Positions 37,411 to 49,593 of a stretch of 64,000 nt of DNA are shown piece after piece. The position numbers were made by a program, and so were the translations under genes. The DNA is from Trichoplax adhaerens. Taxonomy: Eukaryota > Placozoa > Uniplacotomia > Trichoplacea > Trichoplacidae. The notes beneath the pieces are model-generated. The model was given only the letters and a program-made list of their open reading frames with translations. It did not search any database and had not been told where the DNA came from. The first letter of the stretch is position 1. Each line of letters begins with the position of its first letter. The stretch spans positions 8,825,650-8,889,649 of the forward strand of contig NW_002060945.1 in NCBI RefSeq assembly GCF_000150275.1, read 5' to 3'.

Positions 37411-40400
37411 TCAGTTTAGTGACGGATATCCATTGGATGGATCTAACTTTAACAAGTTTCTCCATTTAGTTTTTAGGCATTGGACAAATTGTTCCTCATT
37501 GCTGTTCGGTAGATTACAATCGTCACCCGAAGTTGTTGCTATGCATTCATTGTATGTTACCTAAGCATTAGAAATTAATTCTATATTAAAATTTAGCAAT
37601 CTTCGATATCCGTCAACTTCTTACAACTCTTAAGAAAAGCATGATAAAATAAATTACAACTTATGCCGTAGGACTGTAACACACGCATACATCTACTCAA
37701 TCTATATTATCATGTTACAAAATTACAATACCATAGTTTATGATAGCAAATAATCCCAACTATAGAACGAAAACTCATACGTAAAAAATGTTACCTTTCC
37801 ATCTCTATTCGACTTTTGTAAGCCATTATAATGATACAATGTAAAACTTTTAGTGAATTCTGAATCACTCTAAAGAAATATAACGAAACATGAGCATTGT
37901 ATGAAAGACGCTACTAATTATAATAGATGACTTAAGACAACGTCCAGTAAAACTTCTAGCATGAGAGTCCCTTCCCATGCGGACAATATTATCAAGCTCA
38001 TTAATCTTACCTCTACGCTAGGGAAAAATTCGTTTAAAAAATTTTTGAGTAAAATAATTCCCAGGCTATCTTGATCCAGGCATTTAGCCATATAAGATAC
38101 ACTATGGAATATCATAAAATTTATGACATTTCTAACATTTGAATTAGATGTCATTGTACCATATGTCTCTTACTATTCAATGTCAGTCTCTAGTCCAAGT
38201 TCCTCCATTACATTTCCCAGCTTTTCATTAGGAATGAAGCCGTTCTCTAGTTTTTAATTAATACATGAAGCTTTTCAGATTGAGGCTATCGATCTTATAC
38301 TTTTAGATTATTGTTGTACCAGTTTCGTCGTATTTCAAAAAAGTTCTTATAGCTTCACTCCTAGGATCTTCAGTGCAGGCCAACGAACGATCCTATCAAG
38401 AAAAAATTTAAAATGCACAATCAACTAATTATTAACAATATTATTTTATGCTCGACATAGTCCGTTTACCGTCGAAAATAGCACAGTTAGATGTTCAGCA
38501 CTGCTTAAAATCCAAATAGGATTAGCAGGATTTTTGAGGAAAGATCCTACCTATAAGCATATGACGCATGTTAACGTAATAAAATAAGAAATTATTGCAA
38601 AGCATTACAAGTTGCGCATGATACATCAGACATCGCATCGCACATATTAACTTTGTTATCAGATTATTACCTCACAGTATCTAAGATGTTCCATTAGTGA
38701 TAAGAATCCAATTTGTGGCTGTTTTTGTATACCAAATAGAACTACCATAATTATATAATTAACAAAATAATCTCAATAATGACAATCACTTTTCCAATTA
38801 AGTACTGCAAAGTATCTAGAAAATAGCGTGATTAAGTTTTACCTAATCCGTCAATATTTCTAGTGTTATCCCAAATATTAGCGACTGCACTTCCAGTGAT
38901 CATCAAGTTTATTAAACTCTGGCTGTTGAAAAAATTTTGAGTGTTCATTCAATTTTTGCGTCATATTAAAGTATAAAAGGCTGCGTTAATGGCATAAACT
39001 TTTAAGAAATCGTAGATAGGAGAAATATCAAGACCTGCCGTAACCAAAGGTTGGATCGATCAATGGTTCTGCTGTTTCTTCTCTATCATTTTGAATGCTT
39101 TCCAAGCCTTTACTCAGAATAACTGAATATAATAACGACAGAACACCAAATTGGCCTTGAAATATCTGCAGTTCATTTCGTATCCATGTTTTAAGTGATT
39201 CTGTGTCATTAAATATCCATTGCCTTGATTCGTACAACAGTAATAATTCTGTTACTTTGTAGAATATTAAATATTCATTGCGTAGCAAATGCTCGAAAAA
39301 AATGAAGGTACTGTATATTATAGTATATTTCTTATAGCTATTATAAATTCTATACTAATGAAATAAATATACATGTACAGAGATTATCGTTACAGAATAC
39401 CTTAATTTTAAATGAAAATCTTCAACATTTATAATTTCTTGATTGGTATTAGATTCTAAAAATAAGAAAGAGTCGAAAAATAATCAGGTGTACTTTAAAG
39501 TAATAGTGGTATTTTTAATCTTTAAATAACGATTTTATGAATGCAGCATAATTTTAATCTATTACCGTTATCTGTTGAATTTTTGGGCAATGCAACGATA
39601 ATATAACGATCAACCTGCAGTGATTTAATAATATGAAATATCGCTCCTGCCAGTAATTGATTTACTTCTTCATCTAATAACGAACAAGAAGATAGATGGA
39701 TGAATTTTAGTTGGTATAGTGTTACATTCAGTTTACATAAAGTGAGAATACGTATATCTGTTTCGATTGTTAGATAATCTCTATATTTGCTTTCTCTTAA
39801 ATTAATTTTAGAACTTTTATGCATTCAAGTTTTAAATTAATCTATGCGCAATAGTTTTATATAAACTATACCATTTAAATGATTCCATGATATATCTCCG
39901 CTAGTTTTTTCTCTAAATAGTAGTTCTAGTAAGATATTTGCCTATTAACGTGATAAAATTTTGATATTCAAATGTGTTAGATCAATAGAATAGAAAATAA
40001 TATATTAGTTGAAAAGTTTAATTGAACTTTTTGATTGTATTTCTAGTATTAAAATATGAATTTTTTTACATAAGTGCTTACAGCTACTGTAATAAGGAGT
40101 CTATATTACTCTCAATCCTAAGAATATATCATTGGGAGTTTAAGAAAGTCTTAGGATCGAGTGTAACATTTATTTTTTGAAGAATATACGTCTGTATTCT
40201 TAAATTACTACTACTGCATAACACCTGTATATATATAATAGTTAATGACTATTTAAACGTAATTACAGAAGAGCAAGATTTAGGGAGTGACATTGTTATC
40301 TTTCCTTGATGTTAATCTATTCCGCCATTCAATTAATTGCAGCAATGATTGCAGTAGCATATAAACAGATTAGTTTCTCTTTACCTGAACTGCAGTAATA

Positions 40401-41177
40401 ATCGCGCAAGGACCACCATGATGTTGGATTAAAGCGCTAGGTTCATGCTGGCTGAAAGTGAAACCTGTGAGATATTGATATAACATTATGCATTATGCGT
40501 TAGTTAATTAATATTATTGCTCCTCGATAGTGATCAAAGAAGAGAGAGGATAGACGAGCTATCTAGTTAGGATGGAGTATACTTAGATTGTAATCAAATG
40601 GCACTAAAATTGAAAAATTGTACTTTTTCAACCTACGAATGTACTGCATTATACAGTATGTGGTAGAAGTATGGTTCAACAATAACCATAGAATTAAAGA
40701 CATCTAGTTTTAGTTAAACTTATATCCGCAATTATAGCGAACGGATTCACGCCATGACATTCGTACAGTACATCATTGTGACAGGTTGAAGGCAAAAGAA
40801 TGGTAATGGAAATTAATGTTGATTTCTGTTTCAGTAGCTCACTGCTGCTTAACATGCACACTGCTCGGACACTGAATACAATCTAAATACGATATCCTAT
40901 AACACAATATTACTGTGAATGCACATTAGAATGCAAGCCTTGACACCAATGGTGGAAAATAAGGGCTGTATTTGCTTACAATCTAAATATGACATCCTCT
41001 TTAATATATAAGATGACCGTGAATGCAGGTAGAATACAAACCTTGACACCAGCGGCGAAAAATAGAGGGCTGTATTTGTTTACCCCACACTATTTCAATT
41101 ACTGCTGGTAAGACTTCAATTGGAAAGCTATTATGAATTGATGATAACGATAAGCCATTTTCGGGTTGGTTTGCCAT
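37411..41177 (-). CDS. MINDY3: MINDY-3 deubiquitinase (K48-linkage specific, FAM188A family)
   Basis: Cysteine deubiquitinase of the MINDY family, which trims K48-linked ubiquitin chains. The start ATG at 41177 has a GCCATGG context, and exon 1 (41038-41177) carries VIEIVWGKQIQP and RRWCQG. Exon 2 (40385-40451) holds the catalytic motif HHGGPCAIITAVQ, with the Cys codon at 40406-40408. An exon inside 39522-39790 encodes LLAGAIFHIIKS. Then: 39035-39291 (FGVLSLLYSVILSKGLESI, EPLIDPTFGYG), 38843-38916 (GSAVANIWD), 38671-38741 (IGFLSLMEHLRYC), 38470-38550 (VGSFLKNPANPIW..EHLTVLFS, with the conserved His), 38320-38392, 38174-38246 (NGFIPNEKLGNVMEELGL), 38011-38101 (DSLGIILLKNFLNEFFP), 37795-37869 (LYHYNGLQKSN) and 37411-37560 (CLKTKW, ending YPSLN). 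The exon following GGPCA, expected to read like AFLLKKLL, was not resolved. Motif order matches human MINDY3 as I recall it. Confidence 0.94.
40879..41083. repeat. 100-bp tandem duplication spanning the end of MINDY3 exon 1
   Basis: Copies begin at 40879 and 40979, both opening CAATCTAAATA. They share GTGAATGCA, CCTTGACACCA and GGGCTGTATTTG with moderate divergence. The right copy contains the last part and splice donor of MINDY3 exon 1. The left copy lies in intron 1 and carries a decayed exon end whose donor-equivalent dinucleotide reads GC instead of GT. Confidence 0.82.
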
Positions 41178-43997
41178 GGCAATCAAGTATTACCGTGAGC
41201 CAAACTGAAGATAGAAAAAGTTAAGGCCAGTAAATAGCAGCAGCGTAGCCAATATTTTCGAGCACTGATAGGCACAGTGTTGCTCTTGTTGAAATACGGA
41301 TAGAATGGAGGATAGCAAGATTTCACGTAAGATTCTTTCTTGACTTTTATTTTACTTCGATGGATTTTAAGCAAGGATTTATGCTAGCATTCTTATGTCC
41401 AAATTGCTCGAATTAGAAAGTGGCTAGAAGAAGGATAACAAGACCAGGCATAAGATTCTTTACGATACTTTCAATCAAGGTTCGTCCAAGAATTGAATAC
41501 AGTTAAGTATCTCTATCTTGACAATTCAGTAGAATGATACCGTACTATTACTAATTGTATGGAATTAATGATTAATGGAGATTAAAGAGATGATTCTACA
41601 AGATTTAATTTACCAATTTCTTCATCAATCGCTTCGCCATTAAGAGCCAAGGCGTTCATTCATCGAATGTCTCTAGTCCAGTCCAGTCTATCGTATAAAG
41701 TGGTTGGATTATTACTAGAGGAAATGACTGGTCATTTAGCAGTACATGATACAGTATAGTACTATACCAGTTTGGTCATTTTTGCCTCATTGATAGTATA
41801 CGCTACCGTTGAAACCGTATAACTATACTATAGAAAATCAATCAAACAGGCTAATTTCTCTTTCTTATTTGAACTGTAGTCCTGTAGGGAATAAGGATAT
41901 TAATTATGTCGAGCTCGATAGTGCAAGGTATAGAGGAGAATATCAGGTATATTTGCTTTTACAATTTTCAGACTTGATGCTCACCATGCTCGCTACAGTT
42001 GATAGGGTTGCTATGACTTGCATTATGATAGAATAAATCAATCTGCAGCTTATGGATAGAATAACTTGATCTACGAACGTATATGTTCATCTTGGCATAG
42101 ACCCGAATTACTCATGGTAGTATTGAGACGTGTATGTAATATCATGATCTGTATTAGAATTAGATGTTTTTAGATTTAATGTTAGCGCTATGTAAGATCG
42201 GTCGCGAGACCGTTGTTTAGCTGTGCTGATTGAATTCTGATTGATCACATCGCAAGCCGAGGATTATATATATATATATGTAATTATCTACTTAGAGCGA
42301 GATGAAGCTGTGAGGCCAAGGCGAACCTGATTGGCCCTGAAAGACCAAATCAAGAGTCAAGAGGATGAAAACAAGGCACGATTAGCGACAGCCAAAGTTT
42401 ATAGTAACATGTTAATAAATGTTAATCCAGTTATGGGAATCTTTGTGTTAGAGATTTGTCCAAAATACGTTGACAAACCACGAAGACCTGAATGGTATAA
42501 AGGGTCTTGGAGGGAGAGCTAAAGTAGCCTCTCAGATCTGCTAAGTCAAGAATACTAGACGACTTTTTTACTATTGGTTATAGTCTCTTTTATTGCTAAT
42601 ATCCTATAACCTTTTAATACTGTAATAAAGTTATCACGATGTTCGGTCTCGACATCATTGTGAACAGTAGTCTAGAATAGCTTAGAAGTAACTATTATTA
42701 ATACACGCATCAAGGGATACTTTTAGTAATCCACGACTTGATCGTGAAGACTCCAACAAAGATAAAAAATACAGTATTCCAAGGGATACTATTCATCTTT
42801 CATTTTTGTTTATTGAGGATAGGCCATCCTAGGCACAGTGAGTACTTGTCTACAATAAGAAAAGTCTTGTTATCGTTGTGAAATAAACCCAAGTACTTAC
42901 TGTACGTGTTTATAATTCTGGACAATACTTAAAAAGATAACCAATTTCAACATCCCTACATCCTGTAGATTTACATGGTCGTATAAAAAAAGGTCATTAA
43001 CATATACATATTTATAATCTGTTGAAGATATTCTTAAAAAGGATGTGTAAATAGTTTCAATAGAATACACAATACAGCCATTTTAAATGCTCTCTACAGA
43101 GATTCACATACCTCTTACGAGTTTCAAATAAATTTCTAAATTATAATTATTATGGTCATAAATTAGTATACCTATAGCATTAGAACGCAATACAGAAATG
43201 TCATAATCTTTTTTCGATCTTATGCCAGTAATAACTTGGGATAATATGCAGCAATATTGAAAATAAGTCACTGTGCAGTGGGTAATGTGTCTAGTTGTAA
43301 TGTAAGAGTCTATCATGAGTTCATTCTGCAGCATAACTTGAACTTATTTACTTCAATGAAGTCACGTTAAACGCAGAATCTAAATTTTATGCTAAGAGAT
43401 GGATTAACCCTAATTTCGTTACGTGTACATGTCTAACGGTATTGACTATTGACAAAATATTAAAATGTATTATTTGAAATCCTTATTAGGATGCTCGATC
43501 ATATACATATGGATAGGCTGTGTTTGTCGGAATAAAAACGACTAAAAATGAAGTCGAAAGTTATCAAAGGCGTACTATAAGTTGATAATGTAAAGTTATA
43601 TTGTAATTAAAAATAATAACAATATAGAAACATGTAATTGTGCATGAATCTTCTATTTTTTGGAAAAGATAGGTAAAACTCAACGTTGCCTACTGATTCC
43701 ATATGAAGGCCAGAAGACTTTCGGTACATCCATTTACTATAAGACAAGCTATTAAAATCGGATATTATATATTTGATCGTAAACGATGAGGAATTGATTA
43801 CATTTCTAAGTGCAATTATCTATATAAGGCAGTAGAATCGCAAAGTCCAATAACGATGCAGCTTGATAATTAATATAATGTTCTTTCTATAGGCATAACA
43901 ACTGATAAATATAACTCAACTTTTACTTCCTTCGATATGGCCGCGTAAAAAATATCTTGCTTTCGACTAAAGGTGATTTAGAGAAAGAACTCATACG
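41178..43997. other. Intergenic region between MINDY3 and the reverse-strand IP6K
   Basis: About 2.8 kb upstream of MINDY3 and downstream of the kinase gene, both on the reverse strand. It contains a (TA)n run near 42263-42278 and one unassigned open frame at 42331-42522. No other exon was recognised. The MINDY3 promoter is expected at the left side. Confidence 0.5.
42331..42522 (+). CDS. Unassigned short open frame, possible exon or protein fragment
   Basis: The frame opens after an in-frame TGA, has no ATG until a Met well inside it, and ends with TAG-free sequence to TAA-type stop after SWRES. The residues look protein-like: charged start (KDQIKSQEDENKARLATAK), then NPVMGIFVLE and a proline/basic end (KPRRPEWYKGSW). 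Acceptor-like AG dinucleotides occur at its start, so it could be a terminal exon. I know no family with this sequence. It may equally be a decayed fragment or chance. Confidence 0.25.
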   Translation: MALKDQIKSQEDENKARLATAKVYSNMLINVNPVMGIFVLEICPKYVDKPRRPEWYKGSWRES

Positions 43998-46950
43998 CTA
44001 AATTTTTCGTTCTCGTTCAACAAATTCATATAAAAAATCGTATATATTTTGTAGTCCCTTGAGAAATCCTTCATCAGGACCTTCATAAGGAGGCAATTTA
44101 TGGAGCAACCTATCACAAGTTGTGTGAGCCAAATCGATTATACGAATATCAATGTCAGCCTTGTTGGTGCGATTCTTACCTGGGCTATCCAGCTGGCCCT
44201 CGTAGATGAAAAGTAAAGAACTGGAGAAAAATCGGTAACCACGGTGTTCCTCTATAACTTGTTTCATTTCTTTTAGTCTTTGCAGAAAGTCAATGCAAAC
44301 GTCGACTCGCAATTTGTCAGTACCATTGCAAAGAAATTCATATAAATGATGTTTAAAGCCCTCAACAGATAATGATCGGCAGTAATATTTATCACGACGA
44401 CGGAACGCTCTTTCTGCTTCGCTATAGATCTATTAGCACACAATGGTATTTTTTAGTATTCTTTAATGCAGGAAAATTATTACGTTTTATACCGTAGTGT
44501 ACATACGACTTATCTATTATTCAATCAGTGGTAATTTGAAATATTCTACTAATAAAGTAGTATTATTTAATCATGATTTTCATACTTGATCAAAATAACG
44601 CTTGTAAATGTTATCTCTTAGCATTAATCTAAAGCTTATTGGCAACTATATAATTCAATATGATAAACAGGATAAGATTTGTTGTCAATTCCTACCTGCA
44701 TGCCACACATACGAACACCTAATTTGCTGGAGGTTGTACTTTTAGTCCTTTCCATTTGCTTCTGAGCTTTTACGCTGGAAGCAGTATCTCCATGCTGTCT
44801 TGTGCCCATTTTAAGATCTAAGATGCAAGGATTGATAAATTTGGAGGATACATTCTCTAAAAGAATGTATGCTGAATCTTCAGTTAAGCAAATATCATTA
44901 TGGTAATGATAAACGTTGATTATAATTGATCAGTTAAGCTGGTAACAAGGACGGGCTACGAAAGATTGGAAAGTTTCTAAAAAATTTCTAAGGATACATT
45001 CTAACTTGTCAGTATCTGCGAGACCTTGTGAGCTACACTCTGGTCCTTTACTAGTGGTCTGTTGATTGATTTCTACATTTGAATGGAGTGCAATAGGTAA
45101 TTACGAATAGGTTGATCCATTTCAATTGTTATAACAGGTTATTCATATGTAGAACAGTTAGGATAAATTACGACTAGCCAATCTCTTTTTTCGAATAATT
45201 ACCTTTGTCACTTTTTGATGTATCGCAAGATTCTTCTTTCTTATAGATATCATTGACGATCCTAAATAGAACAACAATGATGTTGATATAGCTAAGATTG
45301 GAAACTCTTGTGGATTATTTATGATGATATGATACAAGGTGATTACTACTCTATACGTATACATGAAAGTGATTCAATCATTTTGAATACTAGTTATTTA
45401 TACAATATTTGGAACGTCTCTACTAATTGAATCAATGGCAATGAACAAGACGATCAAGATGTTGGCTGATACAGTGTTGATAATATCAATAGACACTATA
45501 CGAGTTATTTAAAGCAAATTGATGCACATCGCTTGTAGTAGCGATGAGAAAAGTAAGTACTGTGTATAATCTTACTCAGGCGAGAAATATTCTTTTGTAA
45601 AGTCCAAGTCTGTAGCAGATAAATCAGCTTCTGTTACTCGATAAGCACGTATTCTTTCTTCATCTTTCATATCAATTTTTACGATACCTGTCCAATGTAA
45701 AGATTTCATGTTGAAACATAAAAGACGATGACAAGAAAACGTTATTCAATATCTAGATGAGCCAATGTATGAGTGTATATCCTCATAGTGTACATGTATG
45801 TTAAAAGAGTGTAACAATTCATTACTTTTGTCAATCATACTAAAAGAAAAGTCATATACAGCAACAGCATTTTGAAATGGACGCTTATACAATAGTACAG
45901 TATTGAAGTAGGATGACTGTAGGTAAGTAGGTATAGCAACATGATGGAAAATTTGTTTCTGCTGTTGAATTTTGAGTCAATCCATTACTGTCCAATGTCC
46001 ATTGGCGGACTATGCATCTCTTTAGTAGTAGCTATACTCGTATATTAAGTCAATATGTTCAATTTGCAAACTTGAAGCGTATGAAAGCTGATTATGCAGT
46101 TTACTGAACTTTAAGCTGTTTCTAGACAGGTAAGTATATTTACGTCACAAGATCATGACTGTAGCCAACAGAGTGAAAGGTTGTGGTATGGATAGGATTG
46201 CAAGATGAATTTTGCAGTTTCAGGATTTGAAATTATTGTACTGTATACAGGTAAGCATAGGAGTTTTAAGTTTAACATCATTTCAACAGCTGAGTGAGTA
46301 GAAGATGCAGCCATTGTGAAGATGACTATACTGCTGTCTATACGAGTAGAATGAGTCGATGGCACATCGTATTTTAAGAATCATTTGGTGGATCATCCTG
46401 AGTTGCATCTCTTGCATAACAGTAGTTGGACTGATATCCTGTCAAGGTATCCATCCACCTGTACGCTGTCTATTACTCCATACGAATATTGACTGTATTT
46501 TTCCGAGCATAGTCTACGGCGTATGATGGAAATGTCGATTACTGTCAATGGTCGTTTGATACAGCAAACATGGTGGCGGCTAAGACGTTGCTTTGGACCT
46601 TTAATGAATCAATCGGCAGTTCTACTGTAATAAAAAGTATCGCATGGAAGTTGCAGATTAAAGTCCTACTGGAGTCTACTTCAAACATACGCGTCAATAT
46701 CCTATGACTATTTTAGTTGTTCTCTCTCCATAAGTCGTCCTCAGTTGAGCTAATTGTTCAATGCACCTTTATAATCTGGTATAAAAGATCGCAAGGAATT
46801 TTTTAATCTTTTATAGAAATAAAACTCTCGCGGCAATAACGCTTTACATATCGTCGTTTCATCGAACAAATATATCGTGTTATGGCCACCAACTCGATGG
46901 AAAAATTCGTTCACGATCGTGCCTGAGCTTGGACTTTCTCCTGCATCCAT
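43998..46950 (-). CDS. Inositol hexakisphosphate kinase, paralog A
   Basis: Predicted to phosphorylate InsP6 to the pyrophosphate InsP7 using ATP. Exon 1 (46767-46950) starts [10 protein letters not shown] and carries the IP6K opening [20 protein letters not shown] with the family's conserved Lys. Exon 2 is 45576-45687 ([20 protein letters not shown]). The exon from about 44871 down to 44696 holds ILLENV and the inositol-binding signature [15 protein letters not shown], followed by LGVRMCGMQ. The last exon (43998-44429) reads [16 protein letters not shown], then [20 protein letters not shown] and [11 protein letters not shown]. All signature elements of IP6K (PxxxDxKxG, SSLL, the IDF/IDL Asp) are present, so it should be active. 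The serine-rich middle segment between exon 2 and the PCILDLKMG exon was not resolved, and phases there do not join directly. It is head-to-head with paralog B. Confidence 0.92.
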
Positions 46951-47189
46951 GTTGGCTGACTTTGAATCACTAGGATAGAACTCTACAGTATAATTTATTC
47001 ATGATAATTATTAGCTTATAATAATGTAATAAAATAAAATAAAATAATAATATGGATCGTCACTGTCACTGCATACGCCTCACTACAAGAGTACTGTACG
47101 TCACGCCTCTAGGAATGTACTTTACAGTGTACAGTACTGTCATGTACACTACATTATACTGTAGGGAGTCACGTATTACAACTCCGTTC

Positions 47190-47660
47190 AATCATGATAG
47201 TGCGCATGGTCCATGGACTGCTACAGGGCAGGACAGGAAACTCTATTCGGACGGCCGGACATTTTCACGACTAGTGATACACTGTACAGTGTACAGTGTA
47301 TCACTACTATACTATACAGTACACTACTATTAATGACAATTATTCGCAATCATGATAGTGCGCATGGTCCATGGACTGCTACAGCCTACAGGGCAGGACA
47401 GGAAAACTCTACTCGGACGACCGGACATTTTCACGAGTACACTGTACACTAGTGTACAGTACTATTCGTCTATACCATACACTAGTATTAGTGACAATTA
47501 TTAGCAATCATGATAGTGCGCATGGTCCATGGACTGCTACAGCCTACAGGGCAGGACAGGAAACTCTACTCGGACGGCCGGACATTTTCACGACTAGGGT
47601 AGACACTGTACTATACTGTACTATACAGCAATACTGTACTGTACATTGCAAACATTTCTA
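47190..47660. repeat. Three-copy tandem repeat, period 158 bp, with palindromic linkers
   Basis: Copies start at about 47190, 47348 and 47506. Each begins AATCATGATAGTGCGCATGG and continues CCATGGACTGCTACA, GGGCAGGACAGGAAA and CGGACATTTTCACGA. The block is highly conserved, while the linkers between blocks are variable runs of ACTGTACAGTGTACA-type palindromes. This array of conserved core plus variable palindromic spacer is unusual. Confidence 0.9.
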
Positions 47661-47999
47661 ATCGTGCTGTGCAATTCAGGAATTTTATTTCAAATAAAAT
47701 ACTAGTTGAAATCTATTCTATTTCACTTCGCTCTGCATGAAAGTAGTGATATAAAATCATGAATTTTCTATAGAAATGATGAAGAAAAATAGACACGGAA
47801 GATCGCATAGTAAGTAGCTCAAGAAATGCCTATGTCATGACTACTGTGTACTGTGTAGTAGCCCAAAATGCGCGGTAGAAATGGAGTAGAGTACAGTCAA
47901 CATGGAGCGATACTTGACCCAAGAGAAGAGATTGTAAAGCAACAAGAACATGATGCTGTAGTCATTGTGGGCAGCTTCTGTGTATTTATCATGGCCTCA

Positions 48000-48640
48000 A
48001 AATGAGGCTTGTCATTTAGTCCACAACAACATGCTGTACTGTCTGTAGTACTGTCTACACTGTCTGGGTAGAAGCGTAGAACAATGCTGTACAATATTGA
48101 GTTTATTTACAGTGTAGTTGAAGAGTTGATTGAGTTCCATTCACCAGCAAGAATAATGTGTACACTGTACAGGAATCGTCGGCTTCCATTTTTGCAATAC
48201 TGTATGTATACTGGAAGAGTGGAAGGACATTTTCCGCTTGTCTTTCTTTGAAGTACTAGTACACTTTTCCCAATCAATCATGATACAATAGAGCACAAAG
48301 GAATTTACTGGCACGTTCACTAGGAAGAGCAATGATTTATCACTACTATTGCGCATGGAGAATTCTGAGCAAGCATTTTCCGTCCTTTCAATTCAATTCA
48401 ATTTTATTTTAATACAGTTCTCCTTTTCCCTTTTCTCATCATGGCAAAGATTTCCTGGCAAGTCCCACAGCCATTCTGGATGGTGCATCTCCATACTGTA
48501 CTCATGTCCATCTGTCCACGACGTAGAGTGTACACTGTACAGTAGTACAGTACAACTGTACAGTACTGTGAGTCTGTGAGCATGTGGACTTGTACTGTAC
48601 CTACAGTATGTACACAGTGTACTGTACACTGAGTAGTCTG
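48000..48640. repeat. Cluster of CTGTACAG / TACTGTA palindromes
   Basis: Repeated short motifs such as TACTGTAC, GTACACTGTACAG and TACAGTACTGT occur at about 48030-48065, 48155-48170, 48525-48570 and 48590-48630. Each is self-complementary or nearly so. The same motif family appears at 14205-14220, 34030-34135, 34380-34640 and 47090-47160, always outside coding exons. Confidence 0.75.
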
Positions 48641-49018
48641 GAGATGGTCAGTACTACACGCTTATTTTCTCTTTACATATAGAAAAAGGAAAAAAATACA
48701 ACTGGAATGAAGGTAAAAATACCGTACTTTAGACCAACATGGAGCTACAACTGTTGATGCAAGAATTGTCAAGGCACATAGCAATAATTTGGAATTTCTA
48801 TCTACTTTGAAATCTTACTGTAAAATGTCCAGAATGAATCAACGTGCCGAACTGGACCCATTACGGTCCCGACTCGTCTCGTACAGTACTGGACGAGTGT
48901 ACGATCGACTACAGTCATGTGACTCTTGACGTACAGTGTGACGTCACTAGGGAGTGTCCTGATAACGTTGGCAAACACGGTTAAGGTACGCTCACACGAT
49001 GAACTTTACTAGACATTT

Positions 49019-49100
49019 GACCACTTTCAATCTGGCATCCTCGACACTGACTGGATATCTGACCACTTTCAATCTGGCAGTCTTGACACTGGTGCAAGCT
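49019..49100. repeat. 42-bp direct doublet
   Basis: GACCACTTTCAATCTGGCA occurs at 49019-49037 and 49061-49079, each followed by a related TC(C/T)T(C/T)GACACTG stretch. Small local duplication upstream of IP6K paralog B. Confidence 0.8.
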
Positions 49101-49593
49101 ATTGCGCAAGCGTCCCTCTTCAGCAATCCCTACTGTACTATACTGTATAGAACATATATGCGCGACGCCCACAACTGACCAGAACAGTTGGTTGATGGCG
49201 CTTTGATGACCATTTCGTCTCCAAGCCAGTGGCCATTGCCGATTGGAATAGCTTAAAAATCATTGATCGTGCCCAAAAGGAAAGAGGAAAAACGCTCTTG
49301 GCATCGATTCTAGACTAAATACCAATACTACTATCCTTCTACTGGGTAGTAATGGTAAAGAATTGAAGGAAAAAAACAGCCCAAAACAAAGCCATTGCCT
49401 TGCTTGACTGACAGCATTGAAAAAGTCTTACTCAAGACGCAGTTGCCACGACTACAAGTTGTGGCCTAGTCCAATTCTTGCCGCTATCGAGAAGAGCTCC
49501 ACGCTCATCCACAACATTTTAACTACTGAAATTGATGATTTAAACCTTGATATCAAGGAGTTTTCTACAAGAATCGACCAAGTTGAAAAGATC

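Larger units (their letters stand above)
46951..49593. other. Repeat-rich spacer between the two divergent IP6K genes
   Basis: About 2.6 kb containing a 158-bp tandem array, many CTGTACAG/TACTGTA palindromes and a 42-bp doublet. Open frames here (up to 96 codons) lie in the repeats and show no domain. The upstream part of the frame leading into paralog B (49417-49593) is open but lacks an ATG. Promoters of both kinases are expected in this interval. Confidence 0.6.

Noticed and set aside
47052-47661. Forward frames of 79-96 codons
   Set aside because: They are translations of the 158-bp array, with repeated residue blocks and no conserved domain.
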